Part shown: piece by piece, positions 62,111 to 64,000 of the stretch
How positions within the stretch are numbered: the stretch's first letter is position 1
How the letters are laid out: each line of letters begins with the position of its first letter
Assembly: GCA_034508935.3 (NCBI GenBank)
Contig: CM067444.1
Span: 53,589,595-53,653,594, forward strand
Length of the DNA stretch: 64,000 bases
Reading direction: 5' to 3'
From: Berghia stephanieae
Lineage: Eukaryota > Mollusca > Gastropoda > Nudibranchia > Aeolidiidae
The notes under the pieces: model-generated
Told to the model about the DNA's origin: nothing
The model's input: only the letters and a program-made list of their open reading frames with translations
Database searches by the model: none
Made by a program: the position numbers and the translations under genes

Positions 62111-62591
62111 TTATCGTCATCGTCTTCATCAATCATCATCCTCTGTGAAATACTTTACAGCAAGATTATCATTGGGTTTTTTTTTGTTTTTTTTTTTTTG
62201 GTTCTTGTTTTTTTTTTTTTAATTTTTTTTTTTTACGAAGGCCTCCGGTTTATGAGTAGCGTTGACACAGTGTAAATAGGACAAGGCTCGTATACTTTTT
62301 CAAGTGCAGCAATTAACGACGCTATCGTGACCTGACTCGGATCTTATTATTATATTATGTGTTGTCATGGTGATTATGTTGCATAAAAGAGTCATTAAAA
62401 TGCATACCGAAATGGACACACCCAATACTTTTTCTCCTCCAAAATCTGTTAACACCCAAGTGCATTGTTTCCGTTCCGGTCTTATCTCGCACTATATCTT
62501 CATGTAAATTAAAACCTAACACTTAAGATTAGAGCTGTGATTAAAAAAAAATTATAATCTTGAGCTTTTATATAGCTATATATTATAATAA

Positions 62592-62860
62592 TATGGTCTA
62601 GTGGTATGACACTCGCTTTCGGATCGGGAGGTCCTGGATTCGAGCCTCACTCGGCGCATTGTTGAGTCCTTGGAAAAGACTGGTGTAAAATAAGTACCTG
62701 CCCGTTAACAGCGTTGTCTCTGTTGAAAAAAAAAAGTGTATTATCGCCTAACACGCGTCACGTCTCGTTCTTTATGTTACGTGTTGCTGTTACCCAGGGA
62801 CCCATTGTAAACCGCTTTGAGCACGATTAGTGGATACTGCGCTATATAAAATCTCAATTG
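62592..62860 (+). mobile_element. SINE family A with a short internal deletion
   Basis: GGTCTAGTGGTATGACACTC, CTGGATTCGAGCCTCACTC, then AAAAGACTGGTGTAAAATAA (about 35 bp lost), tail CCATTGTAAACCGCTTTGAG and GGATACTGCGCTATATAAA. Confidence 0.85.
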
Positions 62861-63701
62861 TTTAAAGAGATTCCGAAGAAGAGTAAACCTCAATAGTAAT
62901 GAATGAGTGAAATGAAGAAAGATTTATTTGTAGAAAGTTGCATATCTGGCATAAAATTCTAAAATTAACATTGCCACCGGCCATTGCCGCATCAGTCAAA
63001 GCTTTAAGATCTGCTCAACTACCACCCAACAACAACGCTGATCTTTACGAGGAAATAATTATAGGGTCACAACCGGTAACCACACGGTCCAATAAAACAA
63101 ATTACCGTTCTAGGGCATTCTAGACAGCAATTTATCCATTTAACCCTTTGCCGCGACACAGGGACCCTCTGCTTACACCATTCAATGACACAGTCCATAA
63201 TTTAACCCTTAACACATGCATGCCACGGAGACCCATAAATTAACCCTTATCTTGACACTTCCCAAGTGAGTCAACACTCGTCTCCACCTGTGTTCATGCC
63301 TTCCATTATATAATGTGTATGCAATGTTTGTATTCAACATGCTGGCCGTACAGTCTCGGTCAGCATGGTCAATAAATCAATGATGCATAAGTCACAAAAT
63401 ACAATGGACACGTTAGGGCTTTTATCCTGGACTATGTGAATCTGGATGCATAGCCGTGATTGGTGGTTTAAAATAATACAAATACTTCACTCTTGTAAGC
63501 AACAAACTAACTTTATTCTATCCCTCCCCATAAATGATAGCGCGTAATGATATAAAGCTTACAATAATAATTTTTGACGACAGATTACCAAGCGTTAAAT
63601 TTCACTACAATTAGATTCATAAAAGAAAAGTTTCATCTAAATGTTTTTGAACATGTCTTTTATGACAAATTCGGAAATGATTGAGGGGTAGAGTGAAATA
63701 T
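62861..63701. other. Nothing recognised
   Basis: About 840 bp. A loose repeat of TTAACCCTT with GACAC/ACACA words at 63140-63260. No gene seen. Confidence 0.35.
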
Positions 63702-63811
63702 TTCTTACGCTCTTGCGTTTTGGAATTCAAACTTTGTTCCCAACGCGTACTCGCAAGCTCGTGCAGCGTTTGGATACGCGTCCGGAATTCCAAAAAGTAA
63801 GAGTGTAAGAA
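63702..63811. mobile_element. Small 110-bp hairpin element
   Basis: TTCTTACGCTCTTGCGTTTT GGAATTC at the left and the near reverse complement (GAATTCCAAAAAGTAAGAG TGTAAGAA) at the right, about 27 bp of inverted ends with a few mismatches. A single copy in this window. Confidence 0.55.
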
Positions 63812-64000
63812 TCGTATATTACACAAGAACATAAACGTCAAATATTAGGAAGCATAGACAACATATAACTACTGTGTGATTAGAACTTTCTACCCATGCG
63901 AGTCTAAAACGGCTTTTGTCATCGTATTGTAGAGCAGTAACTCATCACTATTGATGTCCGAAAGACCCCTGCCTAGTATTTGGTGGAGCAATGCAGGTTC

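Overview
This is eukaryotic (metazoan) genomic DNA. Coding sequence is split by GT-AG introns, introns and intergenic DNA are AT-rich and full of microsatellites, and the rest is packed with SINEs, short hairpin DNA transposons and LINE 3' ends. Three host genes can be read. Their proteins are animal-type: IRAG/LRMP family, NUS1, and transgelin/Mp20. The repeat repertoire suggests a marine invertebrate, perhaps a lophotrochozoan such as a mollusc. That placement is an inference and is not secure.

Layout. From 1 to 16 kb lie eleven 3' exons of an IRAG (MRVI1)/LRMP (Jaw1)-like gene on the + strand, 873-15956, with its 5' part off the left edge. It ends in a tail-anchor membrane segment. From 16 to 25.7 kb is intergenic DNA with two SINE families, hairpin elements, a 5'-truncated L2/CR1-like LINE (about 19030-20033) and a second LINE fragment inserted into a hairpin element (24029-24788). 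From 25774 to 33362 is a complete five-exon NUS1 (Nogo-B receptor, cis-prenyltransferase subunit) gene on the + strand, 252 aa, ending in the family's RxG motif. From 33.4 to 39.4 kb there are mainly repeated 3' ends of one LINE-like family.

From 39.72 to 42.75 kb is the most unusual structure: a 2793-bp array of near-identical ~397-bp units. It runs first in one orientation (4.6 units) and then in the other (about 2.4 units), and forms a palindrome with 962-bp arms and a 31-bp spacer. Every complete unit carries a tRNA-like pol III promoter followed by a T-run. The whole array sits inside the B box of a tRNA-derived SINE and is flanked by a perfect 13-bp duplication. An uninterrupted copy of the same SINE at 18.0-18.2 kb confirms the empty-site arrangement.

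From 45187 to 48902 are the last three exons of a transgelin/Mp20-like calponin-family gene on the - strand; its first coding exon was not found. From 49 to 64 kb is gene-poor DNA with SINEs, hairpin elements, long microsatellites and one LINE C-terminal zinc-finger fragment.

The three genes do not form an obvious pathway. NUS1 works in dolichol synthesis at the ER. The IRAG-like protein is probably anchored in the ER or nuclear envelope. The transgelin-like protein would bind actin. The repeats show several clear nested insertions that give a relative order of events.
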